The notes under the pieces: model-generated
The model's database searches: none
What the model was told of the DNA's origin: nothing
Seen by the model: only the letters and a program-made list of their open reading frames with translations
Assembly (NCBI GenBank): GCA_025058345.1
Contig: JANXEN010000008.1
Span: forward strand, 1 to 40,533
Source: Sulfolobales archaeon
Lineage (GTDB): Archaea; Thermoproteota; Thermoprotei_A; Sulfolobales; NBVN01
Reading direction: 5' to 3'
Length of the DNA stretch: 40,533 nt
In this document: positions 1 through 7,492 of the stretch, piece by piece
Layout: each line of letters begins with the position of its first letter
Position numbering within the stretch: position 1 is the stretch's first letter
Translations under genes and position numbers: made by a program

Positions 1-66
1 ATTGAAACCCTCCATAATTTTAATTAACATCTATACCTAGATACTTTAAATAATTTAATATGTATA

Positions 67-74
67 TTTATAAT
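67..74 (+). promoter_or_regulatory. TATA-like box for the 2TM gene
   Basis: TTTATAAT lies in a very AT-rich stretch about 33 bases before the proposed ATT codon at 103. Archaeal initiation about 26 bases downstream would place the message start close to 97, which leaves almost no leader. Confidence 0.4.
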
Positions 75-102
75 ATACGGTTAAGAAAGTATCTGGGAAT
101 AG

Positions 103-402
103 ATTACGTCATCATTAGAAAATTTTAAAGCTGCTTGGAAGAAAATCGAGATAGAGGAGGCTAAGAACGCATTCCTCATACACCTTATAATATATGTAGT
201 TATAAACACGTTCTTAATGTTCGTCAATCTATACTCTACTCCAGGTTACATATGGTTCGTATGGGTTGTTGCTGGGTGGGGTATAGGGATAGCTTTACAC
301 TTCGTGTTCTCGAGGGAGAAGTTCGTTATTTCGGGATGGGAGGAGAAGGTTGCTAAGATAGAGCTACGTATGAGGAAGGATTCCGAGGGAAGTATCAATT
401 AA
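103..402 (+). CDS. 2TM-domain small membrane protein, non-canonical start likely
   Basis: Two membrane helices joined by a short loop with the pattern typical of 2TM-domain proteins (a W-x-x-W...GWGIG..H stretch in the second helix) and a charged C-terminal tail beginning GWEEK. The first ATG, at 217, falls inside the first helix. The same frame is open back to a stop at 100-102 and encodes the missing amphipathic N-terminus and helix 1 (residues such as FLIHLIIYVVINTF), but contains no ATG, GTG or TTG. A TATA-like element at about 67-74 predicts transcription starting near 97, so translation from ATT at 103 on a nearly leaderless message is the simplest reading. A frame error in the data is the alternative. 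The 3' end overlaps the end of the convergent pyruvate kinase gene by 4 bases. The family role is unknown. Confidence 0.6.
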   Translation: MTSSLENFKAAWKKIEIEEAKNAFLIHLIIYVVINTFLMFVNLYSTPGYIWFVWVVAGWGIGIALHFVFSREKFVISGWEEKVAKIELRMRKDSEGSIN

Positions 403-1781
403 GTAACTCTCCGTAGCTTTATTGCCTGCTCATACTCCTTAAGGCCGTATGCCAACATAACCAACTCACCTAACCTAAGTTCCTCCTTTTTCTTAAGTAA
501 CTCGTATGTAGCTTCCAAGCCCTCGTCATAGCTAGTTGCATCAACCTGATAAACTCTTAACCCCCATAGAATACTTAAGTACCTCGCGATCTCTGAGTCG
601 GGAGTCCCAACGTAGAAATCTACTGAAGGTCGCAGCAACGCAACCATCCGCGGGGTATTCCCATGCACGCTGAAAACTACTAACTTCGCGTTAATGTCCT
701 CAGCTAATTCAGTAATGCCTTTAGCAAATTTAGCGCTTAGAGCCTTAACGTCTCTAAACCTATTCACACTTAATTTATCTTCAGTTGTTTCAATGATCTT
801 CCTAAGCCACCTCACAGCATCTACGGGGTATTTGCCGATTGCCGTTTCACCAGTAAGCATTAAGGCATCAACACCATCACTCACTGCAGTGCTTACGTCC
901 ACAACTTCAGCTCTAGTAGGTACTGAGCTCTCAACCATCGATTCAAGTAACTGTGTAGCAACGATTACCGGCCTACCTAACTGTAGAGATTTACTAATTA
1001 TTTTCTTCTGAAGATATGGAATTTCCTCAAGACCGAAGTTCATGCCTAGATCTCCCCTAGCGACTAACACTGCATCAGCTGCTTCAATTATCTCGTCTAG
1101 ATTCTCGATAGCTGATTTAGTCTCAACCTTAGCTATTACCTTAACCTTTTCCCGCCCAGACTTCCTGATAATGTCCTTAATTATCTTTATATCCATCCCT
1201 CTCCTAACGTAACTCAAACCTATGTAGTTGAATCCGTTATTTAACGCGAAATTAAGATCTGAGAGGTCTTTCTCACGAAGTAAGGGAAGGTTGAATTCCT
1301 TATTAGCTATAACTACCGCCTTTCTAGAACTTATTAACGCATCTGTTAACGCCGTCATTTCTATACGATCATGCATGACATCAGATATTCTGAACCTAAC
1401 CTTACCATCATTCATTAAGATCGTGTCACCGACCTCAAGTTTGTTGTAAACCTCCTTGATGGGGAGAGGTATTTCCCTCCTCTCTTTAGAGCCCTTATCC
1501 CTCAACACTAGGTTAACCACCTCGCCTTTCTTAACGAAGAAGGCCTCATCAACATCTCCTAAACGAATTGACGGCCCTCTTAAATCGCCGATCAATGCTA
1601 GAGGTCTGCCTATGAATGATTCCGCCTTAAAAACGTATTCCACCATAGACCTCCAAACGGTTTCATCACCGTGTGCGAAGTTAATCCTAAATCCAACTAC
1701 ACCTTCCCTACATAAAGTTGCGACGATGTCTTGATTAGCTGATGACGGACCAAGTGACGCTATTATCTTAGTTTTACACAT
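399..1781 (-). CDS. pyk: pyruvate kinase
   Basis: Cytosolic glycolytic enzyme making ATP and pyruvate from phosphoenolpyruvate and ADP. At 460 residues it has the usual archaeal length. The N-terminal strand KTKIIASLGPSS begins the TIM barrel. The substrate motif FRINFAHG (residues 31-38) is followed by the B domain, then the family signature around VIAKVETKSAI, whose Lys is catalytic, and ARGDLGMNFG with metal ligands. ATQLLESM and LTGETAIG complete the active site. The C-terminal domain is complete. The gene stands alone between the convergent 2TM gene and the riboflavin run, with a 62-base AT-rich gap upstream. Substrate, metal and reaction follow from the family. Allosteric control cannot be read here. 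Confidence 0.97.
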   Translation of the reverse strand: MCKTKIIASLGPSSANQDIVATLCREGVVGFRINFAHGDETVWRSMVEYVFKAESFIGRPLALIGDLRGPSIRLGDVDEAFFVKKGEVVNLVLRDKGSKERREIPLPIKEVYNKLEVGDTILMNDGKVRFRISDVMHDRIEMTALTDALISSRKAVVIANKEFNLPLLREKDLSDLNFALNNGFNYIGLSYVRRGMDIKIIKDIIRKSGREKVKVIAKVETKSAIENLDEIIEAADAVLVARGDLGMNFGLEEIPYLQKKIISKSLQLGRPVIVATQLLESMVESSVPTRAEVVDVSTAVSDGVDALMLTGETAIGKYPVDAVRWLRKIIETTEDKLSVNRFRDVKALSAKFAKGITELAEDINAKLVVFSVHGNTPRMVALLRPSVDFYVGTPDSEIARYLSILWGLRVYQVDATSYDEGLEATYELLKKKEELRLGELVMLAYGLKEYEQAIKLRRVT

Positions 1782-1843
1782 TCTTAAACCCTAAATATCA
1801 ATACGATTTAATTAATATAATTAATGCTTTACTAAATCAGACC

Positions 1844-2530
1844 TCAAACCCTACCATATATGATGTGCAGTTCATTACCGCACTCACAAACCGTTAGACT
1901 CTTAAGGAATAATTTGACGAACTCAGAATCAGTCCCAAAGCCCTCACCACCCACGATAGATGTCGCATCTCTTCCACCAACTATATAAGGTGAAATAGTT
2001 AGCCTTAACTCATCAAATAATCTACTCTTAACGAACCCCCAGATCGTCTCACCACCACCTTCAACTAATAATTTCCCAACACCTCTCAGAACTAACTCGG
2101 TCAAAACTCTATTCAAATTCAGTTCACCGTACTTACCTTCCAACAAAATCACCTCAACACCCTTATTTAGTAGGGCGTTGATTTTCTCTCTTGGAGCATC
2201 CTTAGATGTAAAGATTAAAGTATTAGACGACCTGTCATTTACTACTTTAGCATTTTCAGAGATCTTTAAACGCCCATCTAACACAACCCTCAACGGATTC
2301 CTACCATTGACGTATCTAACAGTTAGTAGAGGGTCGTCCCTTACCACTGTATTAGCTCCAACTAAAACGGCGTCAACAGAAGCCCTTACACTATGTAGTC
2401 TTTTTAAATCGTGTTCACAGCTGAATTTCGAATACCCACTTCTCGAAGCAATCTTACCATCAACTGAAGAAGTTACGTATATTATTACATAAGGCCTCAT
2501 ACCTGTTGGAACAGTATCTGATAATACCAT
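1844..2530 (-). CDS. arfC: 2,5-diamino-6-ribosylamino-pyrimidinone 5'-phosphate reductase (ArfC/RibD reductase-like)
   Basis: NAD(P)H-dependent reductase of the RibD C-terminal domain family. In archaea it reduces the ribosyl side chain of the diaminopyrimidine to ribityl in riboflavin synthesis. Diagnostic features are a VTSSVDGKIA strand near residue 18, the VDAVLVGANTVVRDDPLLTVR segment split across residues 51-72, NPLRVVLDG, and the nucleotide loop LLVEGGGET. At 228 residues it is a stand-alone reductase without the zinc deaminase domain found in bacterial RibD. The ATG used has a GAGGTG Shine-Dalgarno about 10 bases upstream inside the preceding gene; a second candidate start (Met11, at 2500) also fits homologues. 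It overlaps the 3' end of the amidohydrolase gene by about 70 bases, implying co-translation. Confidence 0.9.
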   Translation of the reverse strand: MVLSDTVPTGMRPYVIIYVTSSVDGKIASRSGYSKFSCEHDLKRLHSVRASVDAVLVGANTVVRDDPLLTVRYVNGRNPLRVVLDGRLKISENAKVVNDRSSNTLIFTSKDAPREKINALLNKGVEVILLEGKYGELNLNRVLTELVLRGVGKLLVEGGGETIWGFVKSRLFDELRLTISPYIVGGRDATSIVGGEGFGTDSEFVKLFLKSLTVCECGNELHIIYGRV

Positions 2531-3644
2531 CTGTGACTAACACCTCAACACTTTCAGGTCCACCTCTCTTAATGGTTGCTAAGTATTTATTCTTAGCATA
2601 CTTTATAGATGTTAGTTCATCATTTATCACTAAGAAGTTAGCCTTAACACCTTCACAGAGCTTATTCTTAATACCAACTACCTCAGAATTAGTAGCTATT
2701 CTTAAAACCCATTTAGGGTCTAACACCCCTCTAACCCTCAGCAAGTTCGTAAGGAGATCAAGCTCCCTCCATAGGTCGCCCTTAATCCAGGAAGCGTTAT
2801 CCGTACCTAGACCTACATCAATCTCTAGATCTTTAATTAACTTCAACTCTGGTAATTTGCCAACGAACCATAAATTGGATCTTAGACACATAATTAGAGG
2901 TATTTTAAGATCTTTAAGTACAGCTAGTTCCTCCTCCCTTAGGTAAGTCCCATGAACTACAGCGTCCGGCCTCAGACACTTAAGTAAATAATTTAGGTCA
3001 TTCCCCTCATAGGTTTCAACAACCTCTGAAACATGTGCATGTATTTGAATATTTAATTTCCTTGATAAATCTCTGAGAGACCTCAACTCATCACTGGTGA
3101 AATAAAGAGGTGATGAAATACCTACACCGTCAATCATTTCCTTCATCTCAGTAACTTGTCCTGCAACATCTTCAGGCCTTGTAGGCATACCGAAAACCAA
3201 GTGTGTTGAGGGCCTTGACTCCCTATCCAGCGATGCGTAATTAACCCCACCCTCCCTAAACTCTACCAAGACGCCTACGCCGTACCGCCAACTATGATCT
3301 ACAAATCTTCTAACAGCATCTCTTAACAAATGATTAGGGGTTATACCCAGCATGTAGTACTTGATGCCGTAGGGGTCACCAACCACGCTATCTATATCTA
3401 AGTCCCACCCTACTTCCGGGAACGCGTAATCTAAGATGTGTGTATGTAGGTTTGCCAGGGGTGGCATAACTAACGCTGAATTGAAGTTAATTACGTTACT
3501 TCCTGAAGCCTTACCCCTCCCTATGTGTTCTATCACACCATCTCTTACCACTACGTTTAAACCGCTACTCCACTCATCTAACTCGTCACCAACGAACCCT
3601 GAATCGAAATTCATTACTATTTCTTCAGCCATAGCATCCCCCAT
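2460..3644 (-). CDS. amidohydrolase-superfamily aminohydrolase, candidate riboflavin-pathway deaminase
   Basis: TIM-barrel metal-dependent hydrolase of the cytosine/guanine/S-adenosylhomocysteine deaminase group, 394 residues. Visible ligands are the H67-T-H69 pair, H204 with the nearby proton-shuttle Glu in HAHVSE (H204, E207), H231 in VVHGTYL, and D282 in GLGTDNAS. A CLRSNLW segment at 253-259 corresponds to the substrate-loop region of the deaminases. The N-terminal 60 residues form the small beta domain seen in this family. The gene sits 6 bases after a DUF429 gene and overlaps arfC. Archaea lack a bacterial-type RibD deaminase domain, and to my knowledge the enzyme deaminating the ArfC product has not been assigned. 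This location makes it a candidate, but that role is inference; deamination of another purine, pyrimidine or pterin is equally compatible with the residues. Confidence 0.85.
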   Translation of the reverse strand: MGDAMAEEIVMNFDSGFVGDELDEWSSGLNVVVRDGVIEHIGRGKASGSNVINFNSALVMPPLANLHTHILDYAFPEVGWDLDIDSVVGDPYGIKYYMLGITPNHLLRDAVRRFVDHSWRYGVGVLVEFREGGVNYASLDRESRPSTHLVFGMPTRPEDVAGQVTEMKEMIDGVGISSPLYFTSDELRSLRDLSRKLNIQIHAHVSEVVETYEGNDLNYLLKCLRPDAVVHGTYLREEELAVLKDLKIPLIMCLRSNLWFVGKLPELKLIKDLEIDVGLGTDNASWIKGDLWRELDLLTNLLRVRGVLDPKWVLRIATNSEVVGIKNKLCEGVKANFLVINDELTSIKYAKNKYLATIKRGGPESVEVLVTDGIIRYCSNRYEALCNNIRNFFS

Positions 3645-3650
3645 TAGTAC

Positions 3651-4220
3651 CTAACATACCTTCTCAATTAACCATACAACACCATCTACGTCCTCGACTT
3701 TAAGGCTGCAGCCATTGTCTATGCAGTAAGACACTATAGAGGCAATTACCGCATCCCTCACATCATCACAAGCGCTTTCTAGGTCATATACTTTATGACT
3801 TATTGAAAGTCCCTTCATGAGTTCCTCGACAGAACTACATCGACTGCTCAGAAGTGAACTCCTGGGATGAGTTTCATATATATCCCTAATACCTACTGAG
3901 TTCAACTCCTCAATCAACTTCAAAGCCCTTAAAGTTAAAGACCTCATATGTTTAAATCCGGGTGGAAGAACCTTAAAACCAGCTGAAATTAACTTCTTAT
4001 CGATCATCCGCATGCCCGTGGATTCCCTAAGCGGGGCATCTATGGAGACTATTAATCTATCATAGCTAAGTAAGTTAGATAGTTCCTTTATTATTTCATC
4101 ATCACCGTAGAGACACTCCATAGAACGTAACTCACAACCGTTGAGACATTCGATTAATGCGTATCCAGTACATCTCGATGGGTTGGCTGCTAAGTCAATA
4201 CCAACATATGCTTTACTCAA
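3651..4220 (-). CDS. DUF429 family protein (RNase H-like fold)
   Basis: 189-residue member of DUF429, a family predicted to have an RNase H-like fold. Four conserved acidic positions are visible: D9 in YVGIDLAANPS, D61 in VSIDAPL, E116 in YETHPRSSL, and D156 in DVRDAVIA. The family segment around VLPPGFKHM, followed by an LTLRA helix, is also intact. Biochemical function is unknown. The start is TTG, preceded by a weak AAGGGC and, further up, the AT-rich block TAATATATTA (4251-4260), which can serve as its TATA region. It is the first gene of the leftward run ending in arfC and is divergent from ribH, which ties it to riboflavin genes by context only. Confidence 0.75.
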   Translation of the reverse strand: MSKAYVGIDLAANPSRCTGYALIECLNGCELRSMECLYGDDEIIKELSNLLSYDRLIVSIDAPLRESTGMRMIDKKLISAGFKVLPPGFKHMRSLTLRALKLIEELNSVGIRDIYETHPRSSLLSSRCSSVEELMKGLSISHKVYDLESACDDVRDAVIASIVSYCIDNGCSLKVEDVDGVVWLIEKVC

Positions 4221-4261
4221 ATGCCCTTAATTATACTTAAGAATACACAATAATATATTAT

Positions 4262-4293
4262 GTAGATTAACTTCTACTTACGGAGCTACGTAA
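4262..4293. promoter_or_regulatory. two abutting 16-bp dyads in the divergent riboflavin promoter
   Basis: GTAGA-N6-TCTAC (4262-4277) is directly followed by TTACG-N6-CGTAA (4278-4293). Both have 5-base arms and 6-base centres, and the dyad centres lie 16 bases apart. They sit between the TATA-like elements of the two divergent transcripts, the usual place for an operator. A dimeric repressor acting on both operons is inferred; the arm sequences differ, so this is a geometric match, not a proven site. Confidence 0.4.
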
Positions 4294-4314
4294 TTAGTGA
4301 TGTTAAATTAGCAA

Positions 4315-4325
4315 ATTATTTAAAA
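4315..4325 (+). promoter_or_regulatory. TATA-like box of ribH-arfA
   Basis: ATTATTTAAAA lies about 37 bases upstream of the ribH GTG. Initiation near 4346 would give a leader of about 10 bases containing a GAGGGG Shine-Dalgarno at 4344-4349. Confidence 0.5.
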
Positions 4326-4356
4326 CACCTTTGCCTATGGTAAGAGGGGATATAGT

Positions 4357-4824
4357 GTGGGACACGAAGATGAAGTTAAAGTTGCTATAGTTGTTGCGGA
4401 GTTTAATTACGATATAACCTACCTCATGCTTCAGAAGGCCTTAAATCACGCAAGTTTCCTCGGAATTAAAGTACCATACGTCGTTAAAGTTCCTGGCTCC
4501 TTCGAAATCCCCCTAGCTGTAAGTAAACTGCTTTCTAAAGATGAGGTTGATGCTGTCGTTACCTTAGGTGCGGTAATTCAGGGTGAGACGAAACATGATG
4601 AGGTTGTAGCACAGCAGGCAGCTAGGAAAATAATGGACCTATCTGTTCAGTACGGAAAACCAGTTACTCTAGGTATAATAGGTCCAGGTGCTTCTAGAAT
4701 GCAGGCGCTTGAGAGGGTTGAGGACTATGCACGTAGAGCTGTAGAAGCAGCTGTTAAATCGGTTAAGAGACTTAAGGAATTAAGCAGAAAGGAGACTAAT
4801 GGAAATACTGTATTTATTGAGTGA
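4357..4824 (+). CDS. ribH: 6,7-dimethyl-8-ribityllumazine synthase
   Basis: Condenses 5-amino-6-ribitylaminouracil with 3,4-dihydroxy-2-butanone 4-phosphate, the penultimate riboflavin step. The 155-residue length is typical. Substrate motifs are AEFNYDI (14-20), VPGSFEIP (45-52), the GAVIQGET loop (71-78) and H80 as the catalytic histidine, followed by D81-E82. The GTG start is set by the GAGGGG sequence 8 bases upstream. It is followed after 6 bases by arfA, so two dedicated riboflavin enzymes share one transcript. The family forms pentamers or 60-mer capsids; which form applies here cannot be told. Confidence 0.96.
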   Translation: MGHEDEVKVAIVVAEFNYDITYLMLQKALNHASFLGIKVPYVVKVPGSFEIPLAVSKLLSKDEVDAVVTLGAVIQGETKHDEVVAQQAARKIMDLSVQYGKPVTLGIIGPGASRMQALERVEDYARRAVEAAVKSVKRLKELSRKETNGNTVFIE

Positions 4825-4830
4825 AGGTTA

Positions 4831-5502
4831 TTGACATACACCATTTTGATAAAGTTAACTAACTACAAAGCCTGGACTGAATCGCTAGGCTATGATAGGG
4901 AGTGGATAATTCAAACAACTCAGTCAAGAATTTACTACGAGTTACAGACACTTTCTAAAGAATTCAACGGGTTTACACTACCGATGAGGTACGACATTCA
5001 GGTAATAATGCTCCCTTCGAACGCCACGTTAGAGCTCTTCATAAGTCAACTAAGAGAGGTAATTGCTAGATGGTCGCCTATTGAAGTTGAATTCGACGTA
5101 TATTGCGGCTTACCCCATGAAATCTTGAATAATGGCTTTAAGAGTGCTGAATGCGTAAATAAGGAGGTATGCGTCGCGCATCTAGATCTGAACAACTTCA
5201 CATCTAAGTCTTTTAAGAGGGGGTTTTACCAACCCTACGTTGAAGTCCTGAGCATGATCAGTAAATTAGCTCTTAAACTGATGGATAAGGCTGTAGTTCA
5301 GTACTTAGGTGGGGACAACATCGTAATTGTGACTGCCCCAAGGTACGTTGAGGATGTGATTAAGGAGTCCATGAATGAGGATATAAAGATAGGTGTTGGG
5401 ATTTCCGAATACCCGAGGAAGGCCTTCGAATACGCTGCTAAGGCTTTAAACGTCTTAAGGATAGAGAGGAAGTCCTTCAAGTACTTAATCATTAAGGAAT
5501 GA
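4831..5502 (+). CDS. arfA: GTP cyclohydrolase III (archaeal riboflavin/F420 pathway)
   Basis: Opens GTP to the formylated aminopyrimidine (FAPy), the first step of archaeal riboflavin and deazaflavin synthesis. The enzyme is magnesium-dependent and has a palm-like fold. The two metal/nucleotide motifs are HLDLNNFT (117-124) and YLGGDNIV (158-165). Length is 223 residues, somewhat shorter than the Methanocaldococcus enzyme. The start is TTG, 6 bases after the ribH stop; no ATG is available near this position. The 3' end overlaps the convergent phosphohexomutase gene by 11 bases. The next enzyme, the formamide hydrolase ArfB, is not in the window. Confidence 0.93.
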   Translation: MTYTILIKLTNYKAWTESLGYDREWIIQTTQSRIYYELQTLSKEFNGFTLPMRYDIQVIMLPSNATLELFISQLREVIARWSPIEVEFDVYCGLPHEILNNGFKSAECVNKEVCVAHLDLNNFTSKSFKRGFYQPYVEVLSMISKLALKLMDKAVVQYLGGDNIVIVTAPRYVEDVIKESMNEDIKIGVGISEYPRKAFEYAAKALNVLRIERKSFKYLIIKE

Positions 5503-6895
5503 GCATACCATCTACTTCTAACTTAAGTCCTTTCGAGTTTAGGTATTCCTTGCTTTTACTTAGGATTTTATCAGTCAACTCCTTAAGCCTATCTACGGTT
5601 CTCGCCTCACAGTAAATTCTCACTTTGGGTTCTGTTCCGCTAGGTCTTATAAGGATCCATGACCCATCAAGGTAATTTACTCTATAACCGTCGATGTCTA
5701 TCACACCTTCCCTATTAGCCGATATACCTTCTAAGTAACTCCTTAAATGCTCGTAAAGGCCTAACTTTAAGTCACCAGCAACCTTAATTGAGTATCTAGC
5801 CTGCGCGAAATTAGGAATATCCTCCATTAATTGCCTCAGATTCTTACCTTCCTCCATCATGATCTTCACTATCAACCCTGCCTGATAGATGGAGTCAATC
5901 CAATAACCCCATGACGGTTCTATAAGCTTCCAAGGTTCTGCAGCGATAATCGCCTTATGCTTAATTAAGGCTTCATGTATCCTCCCCAATTTACTGATAA
6001 TTAACTCCCCACCATACCTATCAACAACCTCCTTCACAGCATTACCGCAATCTACGGAAGCTACTACCTTACCCGCAGACTCTATTAACCTATACTTAAA
6101 CATCAAAGCTATGAGCCTGTCCTGCTTAACGAATCCCTCCGAAGGGTCTATGACTGCTAACCTATCACCATCACCATCATGTGCTAAAAAGATATCCCCT
6201 CCCAACTCCCTAACAACACTTAAATATGGGCTCAACACATCAGGTCTTGGCTCCGGCTCCCTACCGGGAAACCTTCCATCAACATTTGAATTCAAAGTCT
6301 GGACATAAGACCCAAAACGAGTTAAAACCTTAGGAGTTACTAAAGAAGTTACGCAGTTCGCGGCGTCAACCACTACCCTCACTTTCTTAACCACTTTTCG
6401 AGGCATCAACTTAGCCGCTAAGTCGTTTATATAATCATCTACTAAACCCTCAAACGTTACGTAGCTACCAACTGCCTGCCAATCAACGTATGAATGAAGC
6501 CCTCTTTCAATTATCTCCTCCAATACCATTTCATCCTCGCTTCGCAGCTCGACGCCGTTACTGTCAAATATTTTAATACCGTTGTATTCCGGTGGATTAT
6601 GACTTGCTGTAACGTAAATACCTCCCGACAACGAATTCCTAACAACCCCGTAGGTTAGGACTGGTAAGGGAATCATCCCGGCATCCAAAACACTTACTCC
6701 TCCAGAAGTTAAACCCGAAGCTAACGACAGCTTAAGGACGTGTGTAGTTAATCTACAATCCCCTCCTAATAATACCTTACCTTTAGACCTTAAATGTGAA
6801 GAGATAGCTAACCCTAACCTTAGGGCGAATTCCGGCGTTATCTCCGTACCGTAGATGCCTCTAATACCTGAAGTTCCGAAAAGACCCACCTTCAC
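5492..6895 (-). CDS. glmM: phosphoglucosamine/phosphomannomutase family phosphohexomutase
   Basis: Alpha-D-phosphohexomutase interconverting hexose 1- and 6-phosphates for sugar nucleotide and glycan synthesis. The four-domain layout is complete in 467 residues. The N-terminus is GLFGTSGIRG. The phosphoserine loop TASHNPPEYNG has S98 as catalytic residue. The metal loop is DGDGDR (240-245), and the phosphate-binding loop RPSGTEPKVRIY lies near the C-terminus. Archaeal members of this subgroup are often annotated GlmM but can accept glucose, mannose or glucosamine phosphates, so the substrate is left open. Its ATG overlaps the stop of the upstream THUMP gene by 4 bases, indicating translational coupling. 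Confidence 0.92.
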   Translation of the reverse strand: MKVGLFGTSGIRGIYGTEITPEFALRLGLAISSHLRSKGKVLLGGDCRLTTHVLKLSLASGLTSGGVSVLDAGMIPLPVLTYGVVRNSLSGGIYVTASHNPPEYNGIKIFDSNGVELRSEDEMVLEEIIERGLHSYVDWQAVGSYVTFEGLVDDYINDLAAKLMPRKVVKKVRVVVDAANCVTSLVTPKVLTRFGSYVQTLNSNVDGRFPGREPEPRPDVLSPYLSVVRELGGDIFLAHDGDGDRLAVIDPSEGFVKQDRLIALMFKYRLIESAGKVVASVDCGNAVKEVVDRYGGELIISKLGRIHEALIKHKAIIAAEPWKLIEPSWGYWIDSIYQAGLIVKIMMEEGKNLRQLMEDIPNFAQARYSIKVAGDLKLGLYEHLRSYLEGISANREGVIDIDGYRVNYLDGSWILIRPSGTEPKVRIYCEARTVDRLKELTDKILSKSKEYLNSKGLKLEVDGMLIP

Positions 6896-7410
6896 AACCT
6901 CTTAAGGTCTTCAGGTTTAAGAAGGGATACTACAGCTCTTTTAAGGACTCTCCGAAATCTAACTACCCTCACATAAATTATCCAGTCAGGGTTTTCTAAA
7001 TTGACAGGCCTCTCAACATATTTAGCGAGTTCTACGATGGTTTCCGAACTACTTAATTCCTTAAGAAATCCTTCGTCATCGAAGTATATATGACCCTCCA
7101 ACGTGATTCTGAAGGTTTCGTTTGTTGGAATTTTAGTTGCTAAATCCTTAACTGCCTCGGATACTTTATCGATTAAAGGTTCAACAACGTAATCTGCTGG
7201 AATTATTTTAATGATTGGGCTTGGCGTGTTTTGTAGGGACTCCTTAATAATTCTGGCTGCGTTTCGAGGGTTGTCTACTAAATAAAGAATGACGGATTGG
7301 TAGGAGCTGATGTACTCTACCTTATCACCTAATAGTTGTTTTACATAATTACGTACCCAGCTATAATTATCTACTCCAGGCTCATGAATAACCATTAGAT
7401 TAAATTCCAA
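6892..7410 (-). CDS. THUMP-domain protein (Tan1/THUMPD1-like)
   Basis: 172-residue protein whose central and C-terminal parts follow the THUMP pattern: a KIIPADYVV strand near residue 68, a long helix, a FRITLEGHIYF strand, VNLENPDWIIYVRVV near 137-151 and the closing AVVSLLKPE. THUMP domains bind tRNA. Stand-alone archaeal versions resemble Tan1/THUMPD1, which assist N4-acetylcytidine formation; that partner role is inferred. It is cotranscribed with the phosphohexomutase through a 4-base overlap, with no obvious functional link. The first 60 residues are a less conserved alpha-beta region. Confidence 0.65.
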   Translation of the reverse strand: MEFNLMVIHEPGVDNYSWVRNYVKQLLGDKVEYISSYQSVILYLVDNPRNAARIIKESLQNTPSPIIKIIPADYVVEPLIDKVSEAVKDLATKIPTNETFRITLEGHIYFDDEGFLKELSSSETIVELAKYVERPVNLENPDWIIYVRVVRFRRVLKRAVVSLLKPEDLKRL

Positions 7411-7492
7411 TAACTACACCGCGTATTTATTACTTCAAGGGTTTAAAAACAAGTTTAAACTTAATAAAAGTGTTTAAGTTATTTGACCAAAA

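Noticed and set aside
694-1734. Plus-strand open frames within pyruvate kinase, and similar antisense frames across the window
   Set aside because: They mirror strong minus-strand genes, have Ser/Leu-rich antisense composition and lack recognisable domains or ribosome sites.
2460-3644. Naming the amidohydrolase MTA/SAH deaminase outright
   Set aside because: The ligands are shared by the whole deaminase group; context points to riboflavin and similarity by eye cannot fix the substrate.
4221-4356. FMN riboswitch ahead of the riboflavin genes
   Set aside because: The predicted leader is about 10 bases, too short, and none of the conserved RFN segments is visible.
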